The notes under the pieces: generated by a model
Database searches by the model: none
What the model was told of the DNA's origin: nothing
What the model saw: the letters and a program-made list of their open reading frames with translations, nothing else
Part shown: piece after piece, positions 1 to 6,082 of the stretch
How positions within the stretch are numbered: the first letter of the stretch is position 1
Layout: the number at the start of each line of letters is the position of its first letter
From: an uncultured Bacteroidales bacterium
GTDB taxonomy: Bacteria > Bacteroidota > Bacteroidia > Bacteroidales > UBA932
Reading direction: 5' to 3'
Length of the DNA: 6,109 bases
NCBI GenBank assembly: GCA_937899055.1
Contig: CALBPX010000049.1
Location: 1-6,109 of the forward strand
Translations under genes and position numbers: made by a program

Positions 1-1155
1 AACGTCCTTTGCGGCGTCGGCCTTCTTGGCATAGCCTATGCCGCCGGCCAGCATTATTACTTTATCGTAGCCGAACTGCGGATTGTCTTTTTCTACGCCT
101 TTCTGCTTAGCCGTATGCTCAAATGTAAGGAGCGAACCACATACGATTGGCTGACCGAACTTGTTGCCAAAATCGCTGGCACCGTTGGATGCTTTGGTCA
201 GAATCTCCTGAGGGCTCTGGTACAGCCATTTACGCGGCTTAGTGCTATTAGGGCTGCTGGTCATATAGACGGCTGTGCCTGCAATGGGGAAACTGCCTTT
301 GCCCCCGGCCATGCGGTCTCTGATTTCGCCTCCGGTTCCGGTAGCCGCACCGTTAAACGGTTCTACGGTAGTAGGGAAGTTGTGGGTTTCCGCCTTGAGG
401 CTGATGACGGTTTCGCGTTCCTTGGTCTTGAAGAAAGACGGTCTGTCCGGCATTTCTGGATAGAACATCTTGACCTTGGGCCCCTGAAGGAAGGCGCAGT
501 TGTCTTTGTATGCACTTACAACCAGATTGGGGTTCATCTTTGTTGTCTTTTTAATCATCTGGAACAAAGACGATTCCATTTCTACGCCATCTATGATGAA
601 GGTTCCGTTGAATATCTTGTGGCGGCAATGCTCGCTGTTGACCTGGCTGAAGCCGAATACTTCGCTGTCTGTAAGCGGGCGGCCTATCTTTTTGCTGAGC
701 TGGTTCAGATATGCAATTTCGCTTTTGTTCAGGGCCAGGCCTTCCTTCTTGTTGTAGGATGCCAGATTCTTAATCAGTACAACTTTGGCAGGCTTGCCGT
801 TTACAGAAAAGATGTTCTGATCCAGCCCGTCGTACAGCCTTTGCAACATCCTGTCATACACGGGAGTCCGCTTTGCGGCTGTGCTGTCCTCTGATTTATA
901 TTGAGTTGGAAAATACTCCTCCATTCTCTCTATGCCGGAAATGTTCATATTCTGGGTTATCTCCACGGCGGTTGTGCTCCAGGGGGTTATCATCTCACGC
1001 CTCGGGCCGGTAAAGTTTCCTTTCACGCAGTCTCCGTTCAGGAGTTTTGCATCGCCGAGCAACCACCTGAGTGCATCTATACTATCAGAAGACAATGTTT
1101 CAGAACTCTTTACGGCAACCACGCTGCCGGCTTTAGACTTGAAGAATGTAATCAT
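1..1155 (-). CDS. purL: Phosphoribosylformylglycinamidine synthase, N-terminal part (cut by window edge)
   Basis: FGAM synthase catalyses the ATP- and glutamine-dependent conversion of FGAR to FGAM, the fourth step of de novo purine synthesis, in the cytoplasm. Reading the minus strand from the ATG at 1155-1153 gives 385 codons open to base 1, with no stop. An in-frame stop at 1170-1168 leaves this ATG as the first available start. Visible parts are an N-terminal PurS-like domain (about 1-145, with GPRREMITPWST at 50-61), a linker, and the start of the first AIRS/FGAM-synthase domain. Family signatures are SQVNSEHCRHKIFNG (170-184), SLKAETHNFPTTVEPFNGAATGTGGEIRD (252-280) and the MLAGGIGYAKKAD stretch (368-380). 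The long N-terminus shows the single-chain large PurL (about 1,200-1,300 residues in the family), so the second AIRS half and the C-terminal glutaminase domain should lie to the left. It is divergent from folC. Identity is very secure. Confidence 0.97.
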   Translation of the reverse strand, partial: MITFFKSKAGSVVAVKSSETLSSDSIDALRWLLGDAKLLNGDCVKGNFTGPRREMITPWSTTAVEITQNMNISGIERMEEYFPTQYKSEDSTAAKRTPVYDRMLQRLYDGLDQNIFSVNGKPAKVVLIKNLASYNKKEGLALNKSEIAYLNQLSKKIGRPLTDSEVFGFSQVNSEHCRHKIFNGTFIIDGVEMESSLFQMIKKTTKMNPNLVVSAYKDNCAFLQGPKVKMFYPEMPDRPSFFKTKERETVISLKAETHNFPTTVEPFNGAATGTGGEIRDRMAGGKGSFPIAGTAVYMTSSPNSTKPRKWLYQSPQEILTKASNGASDFGNKFGQPIVCGSLLTFEHTAKQKGVEKDNPQFGYDKVIMLAGGIGYAKKADAAKDV

Positions 1156-1232
1156 CGTACCAGATCTTTATCCTTGCGAATTTACGCATAAATATCATAA
1201 GTTATCTTTCAGAGACGCCTTCCGGCGGGCTT

Positions 1233-1261
1233 AATTTATCAACTTTTCATGTTGATAAATT
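1233..1261. repeat. Perfect 11-bp inverted repeat between purL and folC (possible operator)
   Basis: The left arm 1233-1243 (aatttatcaac) and right arm 1251-1261 (gttgataaatt) are exact reverse complements around a 7-base spacer. The repeat lies just upstream of the folC -7 box at 1265-1272, so it covers the region where the -33 element should sit. No T-tract follows on either side that would suggest an intrinsic terminator, and no gene ends here. A dimeric regulator binding site is the simplest reading, but this is inference; the regulator is unknown. Confidence 0.55.
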
Positions 1262-1264
1262 TCA

Positions 1265-1272
1265 TACATTTG
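1265..1272 (+). promoter_or_regulatory. Putative folC promoter, -7 box TACATTTG
   Basis: TACATTTG fits the Bacteroidota -7 consensus TAnnTTTG at every fixed position. Transcription would begin around 1278-1281, giving a leader of about 15 bases before the ATG at 1295. No exact TTTG is found at the expected -33 position (about 1242-1247 reads acttttc). That region is occupied by the inverted repeat, which would suit a promoter that needs or is controlled by a bound factor. Confidence 0.55.
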
Positions 1273-1294
1273 TCTGAATAAGACAGATCCTATT

Positions 1295-2863
1295 ATGACC
1301 GATAAAGAATACGCTAAGTTGCTTGAAGATATATATCAAAGGTTTCCTTCTTTCCAGACAGTGGGAGGCAGGGCATACAAGCCCGGCCTTGCCAATATGC
1401 TGGCTCTGGAAGAGGCCCTTGGGCATCCGTCTAAAGATTTCAAAGCCGTCCATGTAGCCGGAACAAACGGCAAAGGCTCTGTAAGCCACATGATTGCAGC
1501 CGCCCTGATGCAGCTTCCCAAGTCCTTTGTGGAAGGCGGGTCTTTCCAACCTGATTACAGGAGTCAAGTCTCATCCGGCTCCGGCACATCACATTATGGA
1601 ACATCCATTAAAGGTTCAGGGCATCTTAGGGTGGGGCTTTACACGAGTCCTCATCTGGTAGATTTCAGGGAGAGGATCAAAGTTGACGGCCGGATGGTGG
1701 AGAAGGAATGGGTGTTCAACTTCCTTAAAGACAACAAAGAACTATTTGAACGGACGGGAGCTTCGTTCTTTGAGATAACTACGGCAATGGCCTTCAGCTA
1801 TTTCTCATACCGCAAGGTAGATGTGGCCGTAGTAGAATGCGGCTTAGGCGGACGGCTCGATTCTACAAACATCATCACCCCGATTTGCAGTATCATCACC
1901 AACATAGGTTTTGACCACATGCAGTACCTGGGCAATACACTTGAGGAAATAGCCTCCGAAAAGGCGGGCATAATCAAGCCGGTGGTTCCGGTAATAATAG
2001 GAGAAACCTCCGGCGTAGAAAGAGTATTCATCAATAATGCATCTGCTTGCAGCACAGACATTTATTTTGCAGAAAAACTGAATCCTTACAATCTTTTCAC
2101 CGATGGCGTATATCGCAGTTTCTCTCACAAAAGCAGGGATGAAAGAGAAGAGGCGCTCAAGTCTGTGGTGAGCCTGGCCACCTGTTTTCTTGCCGGCGTT
2201 GACATGAACCAGATGGACCTCAAGGGAAACTGCCAGAAGAAGAACATAAAGACCGTCTGCATGGCTTTGTCTGTAATCCTGCGTAAGTTGCTGGACAGCA
2301 GCAGGCAGGATCTTTCAGAACGCTCCATTGCAGAAATGGTTGAAGCCATTGAGAACGCTGCCCGTCTTACCGGCCTCAGGGGCAGGTGGGAAAAGCTCTC
2401 GGACAATCCACTCGTCATCTGCGATATAGGCCATAACTCCCATGGAATGAAGGTTTTGATGCCTCAGGTGGAACATACTTTTGCTCAGCGATGCGCCGGC
2501 TATGTAGGTAAAAAGCCCCGCCTGATTATGCTTTTTGGAGTGATGAAAGACAAGGATCTTTCGGCGGAAGCAGGATTTCTGCCCCGCAATGCCCACTACC
2601 TGTATGTAAATGCTTCTACTCCAAGAGCACTTGCGGCAGCCGATCTTAAAGAGCGGATGGATGAGTGCGGGTTTGAGGGAGAAATTCCGTCCGGGAGCCC
2701 TCAGAAAGAGGGGAAACTGCCCTCCTCAAGCATCGCCGAGGCCCTTGAATGGATAAAAAAGAACGCTGAGGCTCAGGATTTTGTGTTCATAGGCGGGAGT
2801 TCTTATGTAGTGGCCGAAGTTCTGGCTCAAGATAATTTTTTCCAAAAAGATTTGCATTTTTAA
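1295..2863 (+). CDS. folC: Folylpolyglutamate synthase / dihydrofolate synthase, enlarged form
   Basis: FolC adds glutamate to dihydropteroate and/or extends the polyglutamate tail of reduced folates with ATP, in the cytoplasm. It is a Mur-ligase-fold enzyme. Visible motifs are the P-loop GTNGKGS (56-62), GLYTSPHLVDFRERI (114-128), the ECGLGGRLDSTN stretch (181-192), SEKAGIIKP (221-229, with K223 at the place of the usually carbamylated lysine), GLRGRWEKL (360-368), DIGHN (377-381) replacing the common DGAHN, FGVMKDKDL (414-422) and GGSSYVVAEVL (500-510). At 522 residues it is about 90-100 longer than typical bacterial FolC (about 420-430). Most of the excess is a Ser/Gly-rich insert at about 73-110, between the P-loop helix and GLYTSPHL, with smaller additions near 330-343 and 462-478. 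All core motifs are intact, so it is probably active. The start at 1295 sits about 22 bases after a -7 box. A bifunctional role is likely but cannot be told from sequence. Confidence 0.95.
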   Translation: MTDKEYAKLLEDIYQRFPSFQTVGGRAYKPGLANMLALEEALGHPSKDFKAVHVAGTNGKGSVSHMIAAALMQLPKSFVEGGSFQPDYRSQVSSGSGTSHYGTSIKGSGHLRVGLYTSPHLVDFRERIKVDGRMVEKEWVFNFLKDNKELFERTGASFFEITTAMAFSYFSYRKVDVAVVECGLGGRLDSTNIITPICSIITNIGFDHMQYLGNTLEEIASEKAGIIKPVVPVIIGETSGVERVFINNASACSTDIYFAEKLNPYNLFTDGVYRSFSHKSRDEREEALKSVVSLATCFLAGVDMNQMDLKGNCQKKNIKTVCMALSVILRKLLDSSRQDLSERSIAEMVEAIENAARLTGLRGRWEKLSDNPLVICDIGHNSHGMKVLMPQVEHTFAQRCAGYVGKKPRLIMLFGVMKDKDLSAEAGFLPRNAHYLYVNASTPRALAAADLKERMDECGFEGEIPSGSPQKEGKLPSSSIAEALEWIKKNAEAQDFVFIGGSSYVVAEVLAQDNFFQKDLHF

Positions 2864-2881
2864 AATATTGCACTACCTTTG
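2851..2881 (+). promoter_or_regulatory. tRNA-Val promoter, TTTG-N19-TACCTTTG
   Basis: TTTG at 2851-2854 and TACCTTTG at 2874-2881 are separated by 19 bases. Both boxes and the spacing fit the Bacteroidota housekeeping promoter (TTTG, about 19-21 bases, TAnnTTTG). The upstream box lies inside the last four codons of folC (Asp-Leu-His-Phe). Transcription would start near 2887-2890, leaving a precursor leader of about 30 bases before the mature tRNA. Confidence 0.8.
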
Positions 2882-2919
2882 CAGTCCCAAAAACAATTCG
2901 GCCGTAGTGGCCACGATTC

Positions 2920-2994
2920 GGGAGCATAGCTCAGTTGGTTTAGAGCATCTGCCTTACAAGCAGAGGGTCATAGGTTCGACTCCTATTGCTCCCA
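2920..2994 (+). tRNA. tRNA-Val (anticodon TAC)
   Basis: A full cloverleaf of 75 bases can be folded by hand. The acceptor stem GGGAGCA (2920-2926) pairs with TGCTCCC (2987-2993), with discriminator A at 2994. The D stem is GCTC/GAGC (2929-2932 with 2943-2946). The anticodon stem is TCTGC/GCAGA around the loop CTTACAA (2953-2959), with anticodon TAC at 2955-2957 (reads GUA and other valine codons). The T stem ATAGG/CCTAT closes the loop TTCGACT (2975-2981). The following bases are CAA, so the 3' CCA is added after transcription. The gene has its own promoter and a terminator 5 bases after its end. Confidence 0.97.
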
Positions 2995-2998
2995 CAAC

Positions 2999-3034
2999 AA
3001 AAACCCCTTCAGAAATGCATCTGAAGGGGTTTTT
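2999..3034. terminator. Bidirectional intrinsic terminator between tRNA-Val and the M48 gene
   Basis: The arm 2999-3013 (aaaaaccccttcaga) is the exact reverse complement of 3020-3034, giving a 15-bp stem with a 6-base loop. On the plus strand the stem ends in TTTTTCTTT, a normal U-tract. On the minus strand the other A-run becomes a U-tract as well. It therefore fits ending both the folC/tRNA transcript and the convergent protease transcript, whose stop lies 22 bases away. Confidence 0.9.
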
Positions 3035-3056
3035 CTTTGCGTCGGCGTTCAGGCTT

Positions 3057-3899
3057 TTACTTTGAAGCCGGCCTCTTGTAGCCGTCTTTTTCTGCCTTGG
3101 ATACCATTCTGGATATTCTTTTGGCGGTATCGGGGTGAGACGAAAAGAGGTTGTTTACGGCGCTGGAAGTGTTGGACGAGCTGTTGAGGCTTTCCAGTTT
3201 CTCAAATGCCATAGCCATGAAGTAGGGGTTCTTGCCATTCTTTACGAGGAAGGCATAGCCGTAGTCGTCGGCCTCGCTTTCCTGCTTACGGGAGAAGGAG
3301 CTGCTGGCAAGCGTCTGGCCCAGGTCTCCGAGCTGCGAGGCAGACAAGGTGGCCACCGTACCGCCGGCTGCCATCAGGCCGTAGCGGGCTGCGGTTGTGA
3401 GCATAGCCTGCTGAAACTGCTTCTTTGTGTGCTTGAGGCCTACGTGCCCGATTTCGTGGCCTATTACTCCCAGAACCTCATCGTCTGTCATAAGGTCCAT
3501 GAGCCCGGTATAGACTCTTACGCTGCCGTCGGCACATGCAAAGGCATTTACCTGATTGGTCTTGTAAACCTTGAAGTTCAGCGGAGTACCGTCAACTTCC
3601 GTAATGCCGGCGGTGAGTTTACGCAGACGTTTGGTGTAGGCGTCCGACTCCGGAAGCACTGTGCTTTCTTTGTCCAGATTGGCTATGTACTGGCCAACGT
3701 ATGATTTGATTTCGGCGTCCGACAACGTCATTGCCTGAACGGCCTGGACTCCGCCTGCAAGAAGGGCTTCGGAGTTGAGGGTTCCGCAAGAAGAAGTCAT
3801 GAAAGACCCCGCCAGAATGGCAGTGGAGAACAAGGCGGCGCTGAGTATTCTTTTCAGAGATCTTGGCCTTAAAACGGATTTTGATTGAATAGATTTCAT
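3057..3899 (-). CDS. M48 family zinc metallopeptidase, probable lipoprotein
   Basis: The 280-residue product has a basic N-terminus, a hydrophobic stretch (about 17-34) and a Cys at 38 (MTSSC). This looks like a lipoprotein signal, with a lipobox that departs from the standard L-x-x-C. The M48 catalytic centre is GVIGHEIGHVGLKH (144-157), with H148 and H152 as zinc ligands and E149 as general base. The third ligand is probably E207 in the ESEADDYG motif (207-214). A family-type tail motif SSHPDTAKRI (253-262) follows. There is only one hydrophobic segment, so it is not HtpX or Ste24. It resembles the small periplasmic or lipid-anchored M48 proteins such as E. coli LoiP/YcaL, which act in envelope protein quality control. 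Orthology to either is not claimed. The ATG at 3899-3897 is the only sensible start. I see no clear promoter box on this strand. The gene is divergent from the next lipoprotein gene. Confidence 0.92.
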   Translation of the reverse strand: MKSIQSKSVLRPRSLKRILSAALFSTAILAGSFMTSSCGTLNSEALLAGGVQAVQAMTLSDAEIKSYVGQYIANLDKESTVLPESDAYTKRLRKLTAGITEVDGTPLNFKVYKTNQVNAFACADGSVRVYTGLMDLMTDDEVLGVIGHEIGHVGLKHTKKQFQQAMLTTAARYGLMAAGGTVATLSASQLGDLGQTLASSSFSRKQESEADDYGYAFLVKNGKNPYFMAMAFEKLESLNSSSNTSSAVNNLFSSHPDTAKRISRMVSKAEKDGYKRPASK

Positions 3900-3927
3900 G
3901 GTTATGTCAAAATATGTTTGTTTTTGC

Positions 3928-3935
3928 TAAATTTG
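3928..3935 (+). promoter_or_regulatory. Putative promoter of the lipoprotein-rfb operon, -7 box TAAATTTG
   Basis: TAAATTTG matches TAnnTTTG exactly and lies 24 bases before the ATG at 3960. Transcription would start near 3941-3944, leaving a short A-rich leader of about 17 bases that ends in a run of A next to the start codon, as is common in Bacteroidota. An exact TTTG occurs only 7 bases upstream (3917-3920), too close to serve as the -33 element. The box at the proper distance is degenerate. Confidence 0.6.
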
Positions 3936-3959
3936 TACGATAACAAAATTAAGAAAAAA

Positions 3960-4547
3960 ATGAGAGCATTTCAATCATCATTCCTCATAATCTTTTCCGC
4001 TGCCCTGTTTCTGCTGTCCTGCACGGAAAATAAGCCCCAGACCGACATTTGCCAGGACATAGACGATTTCGTGGTCAAGGCAAGGACAAACTCCATAACA
4101 TACACAAAAGACGATTGGGATAATTCAATCGCTGAGTATGAGAAACTTCTGGATCAATATGCCCGCAACCAAAGCAGCTATACATCTGAGCAGAAGGAGA
4201 AGGTTGCCAATGCAATGGGGCGGTATCATGCGTTGCTGATTGAGAATGCCTTGGCTCAGAGTGCCGATAGCTTAAAGGGTGTGCTTCAAGACTTTGCGGA
4301 CTATGCCAAACTTCTGCCTGCCTATATGGACGGCTTTAGGGATGTACTCCAGAGCGATACCATAAAGCTGGAAAACCTGTTCACCGATATTTTTGCCTCA
4401 GATCCAGTAAAGGAAATCATTGGGAGCATAGGTTCGTTGTTCGGCGGACTTTCCGGCTCGGACGGTGAAAGCGAAATAGAAACCGTGGTTGATACCCTTC
4501 CGGAAGCTGTACCGGTTCCTGACGAGGTTAAGAAAACTGATAACTAG
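3960..4547 (+). CDS. Small lipoprotein of unknown function
   Basis: I do not recognise this 195-residue protein. The ATG at 3960 is preferred over an in-frame ATG at 3885. It places a classic lipoprotein signal at the N-terminus (MRAFQ, hydrophobic 8-19, lipobox LLSC with Cys21) and lies just after a -7 box, whereas the longer form would start inside the divergent protease gene and span that promoter. The mature part looks largely helical and acidic. Residues 45-92 (ITYTKDDWD...EYEKLLDQYARN...TSEQKEKVANAMGRYHALL) have a Trp/Tyr/Leu spacing that recalls small Bacteroidales lipoproteins of unknown function. A Gly/Ser-rich hinge (155-170, GSIGSLFGGLSGSDG) and a Pro/Val/acidic tail follow. No catalytic motif is seen. 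There is no run of acidic residues directly after the Cys that would mark surface export. It ends 6 bases before rfbA, so the two are probably co-transcribed. Confidence 0.85.
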   Translation: MRAFQSSFLIIFSAALFLLSCTENKPQTDICQDIDDFVVKARTNSITYTKDDWDNSIAEYEKLLDQYARNQSSYTSEQKEKVANAMGRYHALLIENALAQSADSLKGVLQDFADYAKLLPAYMDGFRDVLQSDTIKLENLFTDIFASDPVKEIIGSIGSLFGGLSGSDGESEIETVVDTLPEAVPVPDEVKKTDN

Positions 4548-4553
4548 CAATAT

Positions 4554-5444
4554 ATGAAAGGAATTGTTTTGGCCGGAGGCTCCGGTACCAGGCTTTATCC
4601 GATAACAAAGGGAGTGAGCAAGCAGCTTCTTCCAATCTACGACAAGCCAATGATTTACTATCCGATTTCGGTTCTGATGAAGGCCGGAATCCGCGATATC
4701 CTGATAATTTCCACGCCGGAAGATATGCCTTCTTTCCGCCGTTTGCTCGGCAGTGGGAGCAGCTTTGGGGTGAATTTCTCATACGAGGTGCAACCCTCTC
4801 CGGACGGGCTGGCTCAGGCCTTCATCATAGGAGAAAACTTCATTGGCAACGATTCCGTATGCCTTGTACTTGGCGATAATATCTTTTACGGAAACAACTT
4901 TAACAGCCTGCTGGTCAATGCGGTAAATAACGTTCAGGAAGGCAGGGCCACAGTGTTTGGCTATTGGGTTAACGATCCTCAGCGATACGGCGTTGCAGAG
5001 TTTGACCAAGACGGCAATGTGCTCAGCATAGAGGAAAAGCCCAAGAATCCCAAGAGCAACTACGCAGTTGTGGGCCTGTATTTTTACCCCAACAGCGTTG
5101 TAGAAATTGCCAAGAACGTAAAGCCCAGCTGGAGGGGAGAACTTGAGATTACATCCGTTAATCAGGCATATCTGGAGCAGGGAATTCTTAAAGCCGAGAA
5201 ATTCGGATACGGATTCGCCTGGCTTGATACGGGTACGCACAACTCTCTGTATCAGGCAACTAACTTTGTCCAGGTACTTGAGGAGAGGCAGGGCATAAAG
5301 ATTGCCTGCCTGGAAGCCATAGCCTTCAGCAAGGGCTGGCTCAGCGCCGGACAGCTTAGGGAAATTGCACGGCCTATGGCCAAGAATCCGTACGGGCAAT
5401 ATCTTCTGGACCTCGCAGACGGCCGGATTCAGTTGGCTGAGTAG
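4554..5444 (+). CDS. rfbA: Glucose-1-phosphate thymidylyltransferase
   Basis: RmlA joins dTTP and glucose-1-phosphate to give dTDP-glucose and pyrophosphate, the first and feedback-controlled step of dTDP-L-rhamnose synthesis, in the cytoplasm. At 296 residues it has the usual family length. The nucleotidyltransferase signature is intact: LAGGSGTRLYPIT (6-18), SKQLLPIYDKPMIYYP (22-37), LGDNIFYG (106-113, with D108 expected to bind Mg), EEKPKNPKSNYAVVGLYFY (160-178), RGELEITSVNQAYL (194-207) and WLDTGTH (223-229, with D225 the second expected metal ligand). The ATG directly opens the conserved MKGIVLAGG N-terminus, which fixes the start. It follows the lipoprotein gene by 6 bp and precedes rfbC by 51 bp. 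No promoter box is visible in that gap, so one transcript is likely. Confidence 0.98.
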   Translation: MKGIVLAGGSGTRLYPITKGVSKQLLPIYDKPMIYYPISVLMKAGIRDILIISTPEDMPSFRRLLGSGSSFGVNFSYEVQPSPDGLAQAFIIGENFIGNDSVCLVLGDNIFYGNNFNSLLVNAVNNVQEGRATVFGYWVNDPQRYGVAEFDQDGNVLSIEEKPKNPKSNYAVVGLYFYPNSVVEIAKNVKPSWRGELEITSVNQAYLEQGILKAEKFGYGFAWLDTGTHNSLYQATNFVQVLEERQGIKIACLEAIAFSKGWLSAGQLREIARPMAKNPYGQYLLDLADGRIQLAE

Positions 5445-5495
5445 AGATTTACGGACTGCCTATACCAGTTCCTCAGATTAAGATTTTGGAAATAA

Positions 5496-6071
5496 ATGGA
5501 AATATTAAAAACAGAAATAGAAGGTGTTCTGATACTTAAACCCAAAATTTTCGGTGATGACCGCGGTTATTTCTTTGAGAGCTATAACCGTAAGCTGCTT
5601 AAGGAGTTAGCTCCGGAAATTCCGGATTTTGTGCAGGATAACCAGAGCTATTCCACATACGGAGTTGTACGCGGGCTGCATTTCCAAAGGCCGCCCTATG
5701 CCCAGGCTAAGCTGCTCAGGGTAGTCAGCGGCAGGGTGCTGGATGTGGCGGTTGACTTAAGGCACGGCTCGCCTACATACGGAAGGTATGTGAGCGGGGA
5801 ACTCAGTGGCCAGAACCAGTTGCAGTTCTTCATTCCGGAGGGCTTTGCCCACGGGTTTTCTGTTTTGAGCCAAGAGGTTGTGTTCCAGTACAAATGCTCC
5901 GATTTCTACAACCGCAACTCCGAAGGCGGAATCATCTGGAACGACCCCACCCTTGCAATAGACTGGGGCCTTCCGCTTCAGGATGTTGTTCTCAGCCCCA
6001 AGGACAGGCTCCATCCAACCTTGAAGGAATACACGGAAGCAATGAAGCAGGGCCGGATTGATGCCATATAA
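5496..6071 (+). CDS. rfbC: dTDP-4-dehydrorhamnose 3,5-epimerase
   Basis: RmlC epimerises C3 and C5 of dTDP-4-keto-6-deoxy-glucose, the third step of dTDP-L-rhamnose synthesis. The 191-residue product is a full-length cupin of the RmlC family. Visible signatures are DDRGYFFESYN (21-31), QDNQSYSTYGVVRGLHFQ (47-64, with H62 the expected catalytic base), the KLLRVVSGRVLDVAVDLR stretch (72-89), FFIPEGFAHGFSVLS (111-125), the tyrosine pair in QYKCSDFY (131-138) and LSPKD (166-170, with D170 pairing with the catalytic His). The start at 5496 gives the normal family N-terminus. It lies 51 bp after rfbA; the order rfbA-rfbC is common in Bacteroidales, where rfbD and rfbB usually follow. Confidence 0.98.
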   Translation: MEILKTEIEGVLILKPKIFGDDRGYFFESYNRKLLKELAPEIPDFVQDNQSYSTYGVVRGLHFQRPPYAQAKLLRVVSGRVLDVAVDLRHGSPTYGRYVSGELSGQNQLQFFIPEGFAHGFSVLSQEVVFQYKCSDFYNRNSEGGIIWNDPTLAIDWGLPLQDVVLSPKDRLHPTLKEYTEAMKQGRIDAI

Positions 6072-6082
6072 ATTTTGAAAGT

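Noticed and set aside
115..894. Long plus-strand open frame of 259 codons
   Set aside because: It is antisense to purL, whose minus-strand frame shows clear family motifs throughout this stretch; the plus-strand translation resembles no protein I know.
1177..1184. Minus-strand TAAATTCG upstream of purL as a promoter box
   Set aside because: It has one mismatch to TAnnTTTG and no TTTG partner at the right distance; it is possible but not supported well enough to list.
1216..1227. Small GC-rich hairpin CGCC-ttcc-GGCG in the purL-folC spacer
   Set aside because: A 4-bp stem is too short to call a regulatory structure or terminator, and no T-run follows.
2868..3065. Small plus-strand frame of 65 codons after folC
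   Set aside because: It runs through the tRNA-Val gene and its terminator, so it cannot be a real protein gene.
3135..3704. Plus-strand open frame of 189 codons
   Set aside because: It is antisense to the M48 protease gene, which carries HEIGH and ESEAD motifs; it has no recognisable features of its own.
3885..3959. Upstream start that would extend the lipoprotein by 25 residues
   Set aside because: It would begin inside the divergent protease gene, span the -7 box and bury the lipoprotein signal; the ATG at 3960 fits far better.
4779..5399. Minus-strand open frame of 206 codons
   Set aside because: It lies wholly inside rfbA, which is unmistakable on the other strand; it is a shadow frame.
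5445..5495. Possible promoter or regulatory site between rfbA and rfbC
   Set aside because: No TAnnTTTG box, hairpin or other signal is seen in these 51 bases.
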